Assembly: GCF_010183535.1 (NCBI RefSeq)
Contig: NC_071329.1
Coordinates: 17,498,879 to 17,562,878, forward strand
DNA from: Caenorhabditis remanei
Taxonomy: Eukaryota > Nematoda > Chromadorea > Rhabditida > Rhabditidae
Direction of reading: 5' to 3'
Length of the DNA: 64,000 bases
Part shown: positions 54,948-64,000 of the stretch, piece after piece
Layout: each line of letters opens with the position of its first letter
Numbering within the stretch: position 1 is the stretch's first letter
Position numbers and translations under genes: made by a program
Notes under the pieces: generated by a model
Told to the model about the DNA's origin: nothing
The model's input: the letters and a program-made list of their open reading frames with translations, nothing else
Database searches by the model: none

Positions 54948-56251
54948 ATGTCTATCGATAAAATTAAATACAACAATGGACATTTAAATGTATCCGCTAA
55001 CACGGATACAATCGAAACTAAGACAATCAATGGATTGACATGGTAAATCTCGTGTAAAATAAAGCGTCTGAAACTATTACCCATCCGCGGGTGGCTGACC
55101 ACTCGCTCAAAGTTTGGCCCGGGGTCGCGGAGTGGGTCTCGTTGCGGAATTTCGATTTACGGCGGCTCTTGACCGTACTTTAGCCATAAAAAAGTTTTAT
55201 ACTACGGTAGTCGCGTCGAGACCCACTCCGCGTCCCCGGGCCGAACTTTGAGCGAGTGGTCAGCCACCCGCGGATGGGTAATAATAATATTAAAAACAAC
55301 TCTTGAGACAATTACCTAATTTCATTTATGAATTAAATTTGAAAATAATTTAAATGACAACAAATTTCAGCATTTGGAAAGGAAAAGTTATTGATAATAA
55401 CCAGTCAATTAAATACTCGTGGCAGTTCAATTGGAATGGAATACTTGAAGATGCTGAGAGTTTTAGTGGCCATATTCAAGTGAGAAGAACAGGATTGTCA
55501 CCAGTTGAAACGACTCGATTCGATGTCAAATTGACGAAGCAAAATCAAATTATTGACAAAGTGGTTGTTAACACTAATCAATGTTCTATTCCCGCCATTG
55601 CATTTGACTTCTGCTTTGTTCCTTCTTATGGCTTGAAGGAACAAATTTGCCTCGATGAGATGTTCCTTCCATCCGAGAAAACCGATGCAGTTCTTTTAGT
55701 TGATGGAAAGAAACTTCATGTCAATAAAGCGGTAGGAATATTCATATTTTTAGTAAATAGAAAAATTAATTAATTGTTCAGTTCCTCTCATTCCATTCTG
55801 ATTACTTCACTGCTCTATTCTCATCGAAATACAAGGAAGGACAAATGGATGAAATTCCAATTGAAGATGTTTCATTCGAAGATTTCGGACTTCTTCTCAG
55901 TACTATTTATCCAGACAGTGTGTTTCCGACTGGTTCGTTTATTCTTTAAATATCTGAAATCGAATACAATTATTTTCAGATAAAACCGTCGAAAAACTTC
56001 TGGAATTGGCCGATCGGTTTCTGATGAAATCAGTGATTCGTCATGCCGAACATCATCTTCTCCGCAACTCTGCAATTCAACACGAGAAAATGATTTCGTT
56101 GGCGGATAAATATAAAATGAGAAAACTTCTGAAAAGGAAAATCAGTGATATCGGGTGCATTGAAGATGGAAAGAAGTTGAAGCTGTCTGCGGAGTACGAC
56201 AAATTATCGAATGACGCGAAAGCGATGATTCTCGATGAATTATTGACCTAA
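54948..56251 (+). CDS. Tandem MATH-BTB protein B
   Basis: Exons 54948-55042, 55371-55731, 55782-55932 and 55980-56251, 292 aa. Same domains as A (IWKGKVIDNNQSIKYSWQF; FLSFHSDYFTALFSSKY; LLELADRFLMKSVIRHAEHH). Intron 1 is 328 nt because it holds a 210-bp palindrome. An ATG at 55354 inside intron 1 is in frame with exon 2 (MTTNFSIWKG), so unspliced transcripts could start there. Intact. Confidence 0.85.
55075..55284. repeat. TATTACCCATCC palindrome in MATH-BTB B intron 1
   Basis: TATTACCCATCCGCGGGTGG is inverted at the right as CCACCCGCGGATGGGTAATA; the arms also hold CACTCGCTCAAAGTTTGGCC and its near-inverse. Probable MITE. Confidence 0.88.
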
Positions 56252-56526
56252 TTGAATGTTTTTGTCCTCTCGCTTTTTATTGTTTCCGTTTTTCAAATTT
56301 TGTCAAATTGTGTTGCTTTTTTTGCCTTTTCTTTATAAACCTCTCTTTCAAAAGCAAAAGGAAATTAATTGAACTTGTTTCATTCAAGAAAAACCTATTT
56401 CTTCATATTCAAGATTTATCGACTATTCTTCAGAACCCGTTTGATTTTCAGTTTGTAATCGGGCTGTTCAATTCCGGAAAAAATGTTTTTCTTTTGATTC
56501 ATTTACCGGAAAAACTGGTTTTTTTC

Positions 56527-56773
56527 AGACTTGTCACGGGCCGGGCCGGGCCAAACTCAGGAAAAATCTCGGCCCGGCTCTTTTGAAACATTTTGAGTTT
56601 TTGATTTTTTTTTGGAAATTTTTGGAAAAATGTGAATATGTATGATAATTTAAGCATTTTTACTCTTATTTTCCGAAAAATTTTAAATAAGATTTGGTAA
56701 AAACGGGTTCCCATTTTTTGAAATCAAGAAAAATTTCGGCCCGGCCCGGGCCGGCACGATTTTAGACAAGACT
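56527..56773. repeat. AGACTTGTCA / CGGGCC palindrome, copy 3
   Basis: AGACTTGTCACGGGCCGGGC at the left and a degenerate inverse (GGGCCGGCACGATTTTAGAC) at the right. The interior matches 37269-37535 in reverse orientation. It lies between MATH-BTB B and C. Confidence 0.78.
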
Positions 56774-56934
56774 GGTTTTTTTCTGCTTTTCGCCGTTTTT
56801 TCAGGCAAATGAATCGCTGGAAATTGTCTTTTTCCGTAAATATCCCCATTATAAAACCCCAATCAAGTTTCAAACGCTTCACAGCTAATAACTTTTTCAG
56901 TTCCAGAATTTCCAGCTCCCCATCATTATAAAGA

Positions 56935-58052
56935 ATTTCTGTCGATAAAATTGAATACAGCAGCGAACAATTCAGAATTTCCGCTTATACGGACACAATC
57001 GAAACGACGACAATCAATGGATTGACATGGTAAGGCTAGGGCAAAATATAGTGTCTGAAACTAATAACGTTGAGAACAACTCTTGATAAAGAGGTTACCG
57101 TAGGAATTTAATTTTTAAGAAATATTTAAATGAAAATAATTTTTAAAAAAAAGACAAAGAATTTCAGCATTTGGAAAGGAAAAGTTATTGATAATAACCA
57201 GTCAATTAAATACTCTTGGCAGTTCAATTGGAATGGAATACTTGAAGATGTTGAGAGTTTTAGTGGCCATATTCAAGTGAGAAGACCCTTACTTTCACCA
57301 GTGGAAACGACTCGGTTCGATGTCAAATTGACGAAGCAAAATCAAATTATTGACAAAGTGGTTGTTAACACAAATCCATCTCCTGGTCCCTTCGTTGCAT
57401 TTGACTTTTGCTTTGTTTCTTCCTATGGCTTGAAGGAACAAATTTGCCTCGAAGAGATGTTTCTTCCATCCGAGAAAACCGATGCAGTTCTTTTAGTTGA
57501 TGGAAAGAAACTTCATGTCAATAAAGCGGTAGGAATCCTCAGACTTTTAGTTAACGCAAAAATCAATTCAATTTTCAGTTTCTCTCATTCCATTCTGATT
57601 ACTTCACTGCTCTATTCTCATCGAATTACAAGGAAGGACAAATGGATGAAATTCCAATTGAAGATGTTTCTTTCGAAGATTTCGGACTTCTTCTCAGTAC
57701 TATTTATCCAGATAGTGTCTTTCCAACTGGTTTGTCCTGGTTTTTTTTAGATATCTGAAATCGATAAAAAACTATTTCAGATAAAACCGTCGAAAAACTA
57801 CTGGAATTGGCCGATAGGTTTCTGATTCCATCAGTGATTCGTCATGCCGAATATTTTCTTCTCCACATGTCTGAAATTCAACACGAAAAAATTATTTTGC
57901 TGGCGGACAGATATAAAATGAAGAGACTTCTGGAAAAGTCAATCGGACAAATCTGGAACATTGAGGATGTAAAGAAGTTGAAGCTGTCTGCGGAGTACAA
58001 CCAATTATCGAATGACACAAAAGCGATGATTCTCGATAATATATCTACCTAA
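56935..58052 (+). CDS. Tandem MATH-BTB protein C, start codon lost
   Basis: Exons 56935-57029, 57168-57528, 57579-57729 and 57781-58052 equal the other three in length and phase. Where A, B and D have ATGTCT, C has ATTTCT at 56935-56940, and exon 1 has no other ATG. The remaining sequence is undamaged (IWKGKVIDNNQSIKYSWQF, FLSFHSDYFTALFSSNY, LLELADRFLIPSVIRHAEYF). An in-frame ATG at 57130 inside intron 1 could start an unspliced form (MKIIFKKKTKNFSIWKG), or initiation could use ATT. It may also be an early pseudogene. Confidence 0.7.
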
Positions 58053-58441
58053 TTGAATGTTTTTGTCCTTTCGCTCTCTACTGTTACCGTTTTTTAAATT
58101 TTGTCAAATTTTATTGAATTTTACCACCTTTTTTACTGTTTTCTGTTGTTGCTGAAATGTTTTCTTCATCAAACTCACTTTCACAAGCGAAAAAATTTAT
58201 TCAATTTGTTTCATTCAAGACATATCTATTTCATCATGATGCAAAAATTATCCAGCTTTCTATTTTGCTTTCAGTTATCAAGAAATATCGATTTGTTTTT
58301 TTTAACTCCCCAGCGAACATTGACAGTGCTCCAAAATTTCAGCGATTTTAAGTTTGTAATAAAACCCGATAAACCTTCAAACGCTTAATAGATCAGAACT
58401 TTTCAAATTTCAGAATTTCAAGCTCCTCATCATCATAAAGG

Positions 58442-59549
58442 ATGTCTGCCGATAAACTTGAATACAGCAGTGGAGAATTCCAGATTTCCGCTAACACGGA
58501 TACAATCGAAACGAAAACAATCGACGGGTTGACATGGTGAGACTAGGGCAACATTGTATATCTGAAACTAATGAAATTGAAAACAACTCATGAGACAAAG
58601 AGTTTCATTTAGAAAAACAATTTGAAAAGATTTTGAATGAGAATAATTTTATAAAAATAAAAGAAAAAATTTCAGCATTTGGAAAGGAAAAGTTATTGAT
58701 AACAAAAAATCAATCAAATATTCGTGGCACTTCGACTGGAAGGAGTGTGATGAAGATATAGATGGTTTCGTGGGACATATCCAAGTCAAACGACCATTTA
58801 TCGAGAAAAAAATTCGATTCGATGTCAAGCTGAGCAGACGGAATCAAGTTATTGAGAAAGTTTTCGTGAATTCCGATGCATACCATACGCCTATCGTTAC
58901 ATTCGATTATTGTTTAGTCCCAGTGTATGCTCCAGAAGACGAATTTTCTCTCGAAGAAATGTTTCTTCCATCTGAAAAAACCGATGCAGTTCTTTTAGTT
59001 GATGGAAAGAAACTTCATGTCAATAAAGCGGTAGGAATATTTACATTTTCAGTAAATGCAAAAATCAAGTGGTTTTTCAGTTCCTCTCATTCCATTCTGA
59101 TTACTTCACTGCTCTATTCTCATCGAATTACAAGGAAGGACAAATGGATGAAATTCCAATTGAAGATGTTTCTTTCGAAGATTTCGCACTTCTTCTCAGT
59201 GTTATTTACCCAGCTAGTGTCTTTCCGACTGGTTTGTCCTGTTTTAAAGATCTGAAATTGAAAACAAAATATTCCAGATAAAACCATCGAAAAACTACTG
59301 GAATTGGCCGATCGGTTTTTGATACCGGAAGTTTTTTGTCATGCCGAGCATCACCTCAGCCGTCACTCTGCGATTCCACACGAGAAAATTATTTTGTTGG
59401 CTGACCAGTATAAAATGGAAAAGCTTTTGAAAAAGGTCGTTGGGCAAATCGGGAACATCGAAGACGGAAAGAAATTGAAGCAATCTTCAGAATATGAAAA
59501 GCTGTCAGATCACGCGAAAGCGATGATTCTCGATGAATTATTGAATTAA
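58442..59549 (+). CDS. Tandem MATH-BTB protein D
   Basis: Exons 58442-58536, 58676-59030, 59081-59231 and 59278-59549, 290 aa. Same layout as A, with which it shares KECDEDIDGFVGHIQVKRP; exon 2 is 6 nt shorter. BTB: TDAVLLVDGKKLHVNKA and FALLLSVIYP. BACK-like end: LLELADRFLIPEVFCHAEHH. Intact. A and D are closer to each other at the 5' end, B and C to each other, suggesting duplication of a pair or conversion. Confidence 0.85.
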
Positions 59550-59739
59550 TTTCATGATCTGTTGTTTTTCCTACTGTTATCATTTTTTCACACTTTGTTA
59601 ACTTCTAATTTACTATTGATTTTTGTTCGATTTCACAAACTTTTTTATTATTTTGTTAGTGTCATTCCTTTTCATTGTTGTTTTTTTATCATTTGATTTA
59701 TCCAATAATAGATTGTTTTTTAAACACTAAAAGTTTATA

Positions 59740-59914
59740 TTATGAATTCATTTTTATCTGTGCATGGGAAGACCGCGCCGCACTCGCGCGGCGGCCACGC
59801 CCATTTTTTGCGACAGTGTTCAAAAATGGAACGCAGCGTTAAAATGGGAGTGGGCGTGGCCGCCGCGCGAGTGCGGCGCGGTCTTCCCATGCACAGATAA
59901 AAATGAATTCATAA
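59740..59914. repeat. TTATGAATTC MITE, copy 3
   Basis: 175 bp, TA-flanked; the ends and GC-rich arms equal those of 35856-36030, with the central spacer (about 85 bp) in the opposite orientation. 190 bp downstream of MATH-BTB D. Confidence 0.92.
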
Positions 59915-60086
59915 TAGTTTCACAGGGATGTGCTTCGTCGCACAGCGGTTGGCATGATGACAAAAACAGACTTGGTTGAGTGCCAAATTCAAGTTTAAAG
60001 TGTGGTTGTCGTATCTTTTAATGAAAAACGCGACGCGCACGCAACGCAACCGGAGCGGTAAATTCAAAACTTTTCGTTGCGGACCC

Positions 60087-60463
60087 ACAGGGTCAAATTT
60101 TGTCCATATGAATTCAAATAATTTTCCCGCGAAACCGGAAGCTCAGTGAAGCGCGTATGCACATGACTTGGCAGATTATAATCGACTGCCAAGCGAGTCG
60201 CCGATCAGCAAAATGCGACCCGCATGCGGGACTTATAACGTGGACACAGTAAGACGAACGATAGGGAGTCAAATTTTTCGAATGAATTCCATTTTTCTCG
60301 CTATTTTCGAGAAAACTTCGCACAACAACTATCGAATTCATTAAAATAGAGAAAAATACAAATTTAATAATACACAAAAAAAATTTTTGGATATTTTTTT
60401 TTTGAATTTCGCGCTAATTTTTTTGGAGCGCAGTTGCTTCATATGGACATTCTGTGACCCTGT
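60087..60463. repeat. ACAGGGTC-ended hAT-like MITE, copy 2
   Basis: 377 bp, from ACAGGGTCAAATT to GACCCTGT, flanked by GCGGACCC and GCGGACCT: an 8-bp direct repeat with one mismatch. Internal sequence is the inverse of 7390-7743. Eight-base duplications are usual for hAT elements. Confidence 0.8.
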
Positions 60464-60787
60464 GCGGACCTTAGTTCTCGCACCCCTGTGTAGTTTTGAT
60501 AGGGACATATGAATCACAATAATTCATTCTTTAGTTATACAACACAGAAGATATTAACATTGGTTCTGTTTGCAGTCAATTAGACCAAGATTAGTATTTC
60601 ACCATCTGTTGGCTGAGGTTGTTTGTTGAGGGTGTTAAATGCTAATCCCAGACAACAATAATGAGAGCAATTAAGGAGAACAATAGATGACGGGCGATCA
60701 GATAAGATTGTCTCATTCAGTAGTCTCCAGACGTCTCTTCTCTCATTCTGTTTTTCCATTCCTGTGAACCATTCCCCCCGCTTCTAA
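60464..60787. other. Upstream region of DUF3557 gene 3
   Basis: Contains pyrimidine-rich and GTCTCATTC-type stretches before the start at 60788; no RNA gene or repeat is recognised. Confidence 0.4.
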
Positions 60788-61987
60788 ATGGTGTCTATGA
60801 CATATCTCTCCCTGAAAATTATCCTTCCGTATATGGATCCGAATACCAGGTAAGCCGTATCAGATATTAGCCCGGTATACTTTTTTACAACTGCGCTCTA
60901 GCGAAACCAAAGAAAATTATGTGCAAAATTGAAAGACTCAGAGAAAAAGAGAAATTTTCAAAAGGATTTCGGTAGAGCGCAGTTGTAAGAGCTGTGCCAA
61001 GCTAATAATCTTCAGATATCCCGTTCTCATTTTCAACAATTTTAGATTCAATCTCTGTCACAAGTGCCCAGCAATTTCACAAATCCTAAAGCATTTACCA
61101 GTGACAATAGATCACATTCAATTGGGCATCACAAATATCGTAATCAACGGTACAACCTATACACTTCATAGCCATGCAAACTCTGCACATGCTGTACCAA
61201 AAGACAATAATCATCAGCTAGTCGGAAAACATTTTATCCGTTTGTCTAGAGACGGTGAAGTAGTTGAGCGAGTGTTTCCAACCAAAAACTTAGCGACAGC
61301 TACTCAATACATGTATCGTAAATTTCTGAAAGATGGCAACTTTGTAATTGACACTTTATCCATCTTGGGTTATGGTGTACCCTCATTTCCGACGAGACTC
61401 AGAGTGAACAATTTGAAATGTCCGCGGCTTAGAACTTATGATTCCATCGACCAATTGGAACAAATTATATCTGATGATAGTTTTCCTGTGGAGTCAATCG
61501 AAATCACAATTGATGAATCAATTATCCATCACCCATTTATTCAAAATGCTCAAAAACTTATCATTATGGAACAAACAGAGTTCAACCGTCAGTTGGTTCC
61601 AATTCACAGAAATGCATACTTGAAAAATGTGGCTTGCTTTCGGTGGCAAATGATGCATTTGATTATTTTCTGGAAGGAAGGGAACTGTGCAGTCGGTACA
61701 CATCTTGCGATGGAAACTACAGGCGGATTCGGGTTGGAAAGCATGCGTTTTCCCGTAGAAGATGAGTTAGTAGGCAGGAAAGCAATCATTAAAAACAAAA
61801 TGTGAGTTAGTATATTTTTCAATCAGTTTCAAATTTCCACAATTTCAGGTCGAACCAGGATATGGAATGCATCAATGTCCCAATGGAAAACAATTTAGAG
61901 ATCAACATTTATATCGAGCAGTTGAACCCGGAAAGAAACATTGTCCATTTTGAGGTTTACCCACACGGTTATGCAACTATTGTCTGA
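60788..61987 (+). CDS. DUF3557-type nematode protein (3)
   Basis: Exons 60788-60849, 61046-61801 and 61849-61987, 318 aa. N-terminus MVSMTYLSLKIILPYMDPNT then FNLCHKCPAISQ, the same motif and phase-2 first intron as the gene at 15023-15751. The long middle part (for example LGITNIVINGTTYTLHSHA) aligns in pattern with that gene, and the last exon gives PMENNLEINIYIEQLNPER. Function of the family is unknown. Intron 1 holds a TTAGC MITE. Intact. Confidence 0.75.
60867..61005. repeat. TTAGC-ended MITE, copy 6 (in DUF3557 intron)
   Basis: TA-flanked TTAGCCCGG...CCAAGCTAA with ACAACTGCGCTCTAGCGAAA at the left and TTTCGGTAGAGCGCAGTTGT at the right. Confidence 0.85.
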
Positions 61988-62239
61988 TTTTTTTTTGTTG
62001 GTATTTTGATGACTGAATTTCAATGAATAAATTGATTCCCTCTTATATTAAAAATGTCACCACCTATCATAGGGTGGTCATGAAAAATTCGAAACATTTG
62101 AAAGTGATGGATGTTTTGAACATCACACATCACTAGAGTGTCGCCTCGCGAGACGAAACTCGCGAAATTTCGGTGCGGCTCGTCTCGGTAGAGTTTGTCC
62201 AAAATAATAAAACAAACGTTTTAGAAAAATAAACGGAGA

Positions 62240-62500
62240 AAAAATATTTGTTCAATTTCTGATTCCGATACTTCAGACAATTTTAAGAAATGCTTATTAC
62301 TTACGCAGATGTTAAAAAATCGCTTCAATTCCCGCTCTCCTGACTCAAAAGGAGCCTTAATGGAAGAGTTTTCCCGCGCTACCGCGTACTCCTCTCGGAC
62401 AAGATGTTTCCTTAATTATTCGTTTTCCCACCCTTTCCAATACATTTTCGTGCTTTTTATCAATTAACATCGCGAAAAAAATAGACTCACAGAATAAAAT
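62240..62500 (+). repeat. Diverged fragment of the 9107-10352 mariner-type element
   Basis: Shares TTCTGATTCCGATACTTCAG, AAAAGGAGCCTTAATGGAAG and TCTCGGACAAGATG-like segments in the same order as 9391-9590. One arm only, without the CAGTACCGCTC end. The surrounding interval 61988-62673 holds no other supported feature. Confidence 0.6.
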
Positions 62501-62673
62501 GTATTATTGAAATAATTAGACCTATAATATAATTTCGTGGAAAACTACTAGTTGATGATAGTAGATCAAAATCTTCGGTAGTTTGAGAATCTATGATCTA
62601 CTAGAGCGCGCTATTGATCTTTCGATTTTCTTTTAAATTTTCTTTTTTGCCTTCCTCCATCTCCTTTCCCAAA

Positions 62674-64000
62674 ATGAACAGCTCAACAAAAACCTACAAG
62701 TGTGAAATTTGTCTCAAAGCATTCCCGCGCCTTTGTGGTAAGTCATATGTTTTGTCATAGCATTTTTTTCTAATGTTTGCATTTTTTCAGATCTGAAACG
62801 ACATGAACTTGTTCACACTGATGAGAGACAGAGGCCATTCGAATGCGAATTCTGTCACAAAGAGTTTTCAACCTCTTACTGTAAGTGTTATTAGCACGGC
62901 ACGCGTCTCACAACTGCGCTCCACCGAAATGTCCTTGTCTCTCAATTTCGCTTCATTGGTTCCGGTAGAGCGCGGTAGTAAAAAGCATGCCGTGCTAATA
63001 ATGATTGTTCTTGCAGACTTGCACCGGCATTCAGTCATTCACACCGGAGAGATGCCATTCGAGTGTGACATTTGCTTCAAAAAATTCAAGAATTCTTCCG
63101 GTAAGTACATATTTTTGAAAACACTTTCAATTAATTAAGTTATGTCTTTTTCAGACTTGAAACGACATACAGTTATCCACACAGGAGAGACGCCTTTCGA
63201 GTGTGAGATTTGCGGTCGGGAGTTCAATGACAAGTCCAATTTACGTGCTCATGGGTCTACTCATCTAAACAGAAAAAGCATACAGTGCTCGATTTGTGGG
63301 ATATTCACTGGGTAAGAATAATGCGTAATTCGCTTAAAACTCAATATGAAAAATATACCAAAATGTAGATCTCGCCGATTTCTATGTCACTGACCTAATA
63401 CGAACCGCATGGCTTTTTAGGGCCGGGAAAAACTTGCCAAGAAGGCCGAAAATGGAAAAAAAGGCGTTCCAGTCTGGGCAGTGTGAATGACAATGTAAAT
63501 GTCAGTGGATCTTGGTCACTGTAGTTTGGGCTAATGTGCCGCCGGCCGGCCTAGAATGGCTTTTGAATAATATTTGCGTTCTTTGTCGCCTTTCCCCGGT
63601 CCGCGGCACATTATCTGGCCTGTAGTAGGTCAGTTACATAGAACTCGGCGAGATCTACATTTTGGTGTATTTTGCAGCTTTTTGAAAGTGGTCCCCCACA
63701 GTCTTCATCTTTAATATTGTTTCAGAAGGAAAACCACACTACGACGCCACATTCAACGACAACATAATCTAGACGGAGATCATTTGGAGTACGAAGTGAG
63801 ACGATCTACTAGGAATGTATCGAGAGATGGTCATGGAACAACTTCTCAGACAGCTGTTATGGGCAGTAATCAATCAGCACAAAGATATGAGTATGAATCT
63901 TCTGAGCGGTGGAATGGTCGAGTGGATACTAGTAACCGTATGAGAGAACGAATCGACAATAAATGGACATATCAGTTTTCGGAAGTGCCACGTCACAACT
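62674..64000 (+). CDS. Five-finger C2H2 protein (runs off the window)
   Basis: Exons 62674-62737, 62791-62880, 63017-63100, 63155-63311 and 63726 onward. Fingers: CEICLKAFPRLC/LKRHELVH, CEFCHKEFSTSY/LHRHSVIH, CDICFKKFKNSS/LKRHTVIH, CEICGREFNDKSNLRAH, CSICGIFTG/RKTTLRRHIQRQH. Exon 1 (64 nt) and exon 4 (157 nt) have the same lengths as exons 1 and 2 of the array family, and the last finger continues HNLDGDHLE like HNLEGDRLE of copy 1. So it is a related, longer member with two extra fingers from repeated exons. The 3' end, where an A or B tail would be, is outside the window. Introns 2 and 4 hold MITEs. Confidence 0.82.
62891..62998. repeat. TTAGC-ended MITE, copy 7 (in zinc-finger intron)
   Basis: TA-flanked TTAGCACGGCACGCGTCTCA at the left, CATGCCGTGCTAA at the right. 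Inside intron 2 of the five-finger gene. Confidence 0.85.
63351..63674. repeat. Palindromic element in five-finger gene intron 4
   Basis: ACCAAAATGTAGATCTCGCC at the left is inverted at the right (GGCGAGATCTACATTTTGGT); inner arms carry ATGTCACTGACCTA and TAGGTCAGTTACAT. Probable MITE. Confidence 0.85.

Noticed and set aside
59764..59979. Open frame MGRPRRTRAAATP-like, also seen at 35506-36006 and 35880-36236
   Set aside because: Encoded by the GC-rich arms of the TTATGAATTC MITE in all three places.

Overview
The window looks like a chromosome-arm segment from a Caenorhabditis-type nematode. It is AT-rich. Introns are mostly 43-60 nt with GTAAG/GTGAG donors and TTTTCAG acceptors, and several genes start directly after an AG (possible trans-splice acceptors). 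The gene content is a typical worm expansion set: Srz chemoreceptors, MATH-BTB and T1/BTB proteins, DUF3557-type proteins, small Smr-domain proteins and C2H2 zinc-finger genes. All splice models were built by eye and checked for reading phase; no database search was possible.

Layout. 0.6-1.9 kb: a terminal exon and a Smr gene. 2.6-6.75 kb: two tandemly duplicated minus-strand srz genes. 8.0-8.7 kb: a second Smr gene. 9.1-10.35 kb: a large non-autonomous mariner-type palindrome. 10.8-14.65 kb: two T1/BTB genes in a head-to-head inverted duplication. 15.0-15.75 kb: a DUF3557-type gene. 16.47-17.78 kb: an intact DD37D (maT-like) transposon. 18.2-19.6 kb: the first zinc-finger gene. 19.6-23.3 kb: a large, unassigned DDE-like transposon with coiled coil and PHD-like finger. 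23.7-40.8 kb: six minus-strand paralogous zinc-finger genes or remnants, interrupted at 25.9-29.5 kb by a Tc5-like transposon nested inside another inverted-repeat element. 41.7-43.1 kb: a palindrome containing a tandem array with a tRNA T-arm-like motif. 43.2-43.8 kb: a third Smr gene. 45.3-45.9 kb: a bHLH gene with an in-frame amber codon. 46.3-48.4 kb: a head-to-head zinc-finger remnant and full gene. 48.8-49.7 kb: a frameshifted DUF3557-type gene. 49.85-50.9 kb: a MATH-BTB gene. 51.5-52.3 kb: a third T1/BTB gene. 53.0-59.5 kb: four tandem MATH-BTB genes. 60.8-62.0 kb: a third DUF3557-type gene. 62.7 kb to the end: a five-finger C2H2 gene running off the window.

The most distinctive system is the zinc-finger array. 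Each gene encodes two C2H2 fingers, an acidic, basic-patched disordered linker, and a separate last exon with a conserved domain of about 60 residues. That last exon comes in two versions (A and B), which alternate along the chromosome as a dimeric repeat of about 3.5-4.3 kb. The linkers carry a VIDL/AIDL core followed by acidic residues (SUMO-interaction-like) and a hydrophobic-K-x-E motif (SUMO-acceptor-like). One copy lost its fingers at a duplication junction, and another is stopped by a MITE inserted at its VIDL codons.

The window is dense in short inverted-repeat elements. At least eight families recur, often in introns or promoters of the duplicated genes, and several paralogs carry single lesions (frameshift, nonsense codon, lost ATG, GC splice donor). 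This is recent birth-and-death evolution of gene families in a transposon-rich arm.
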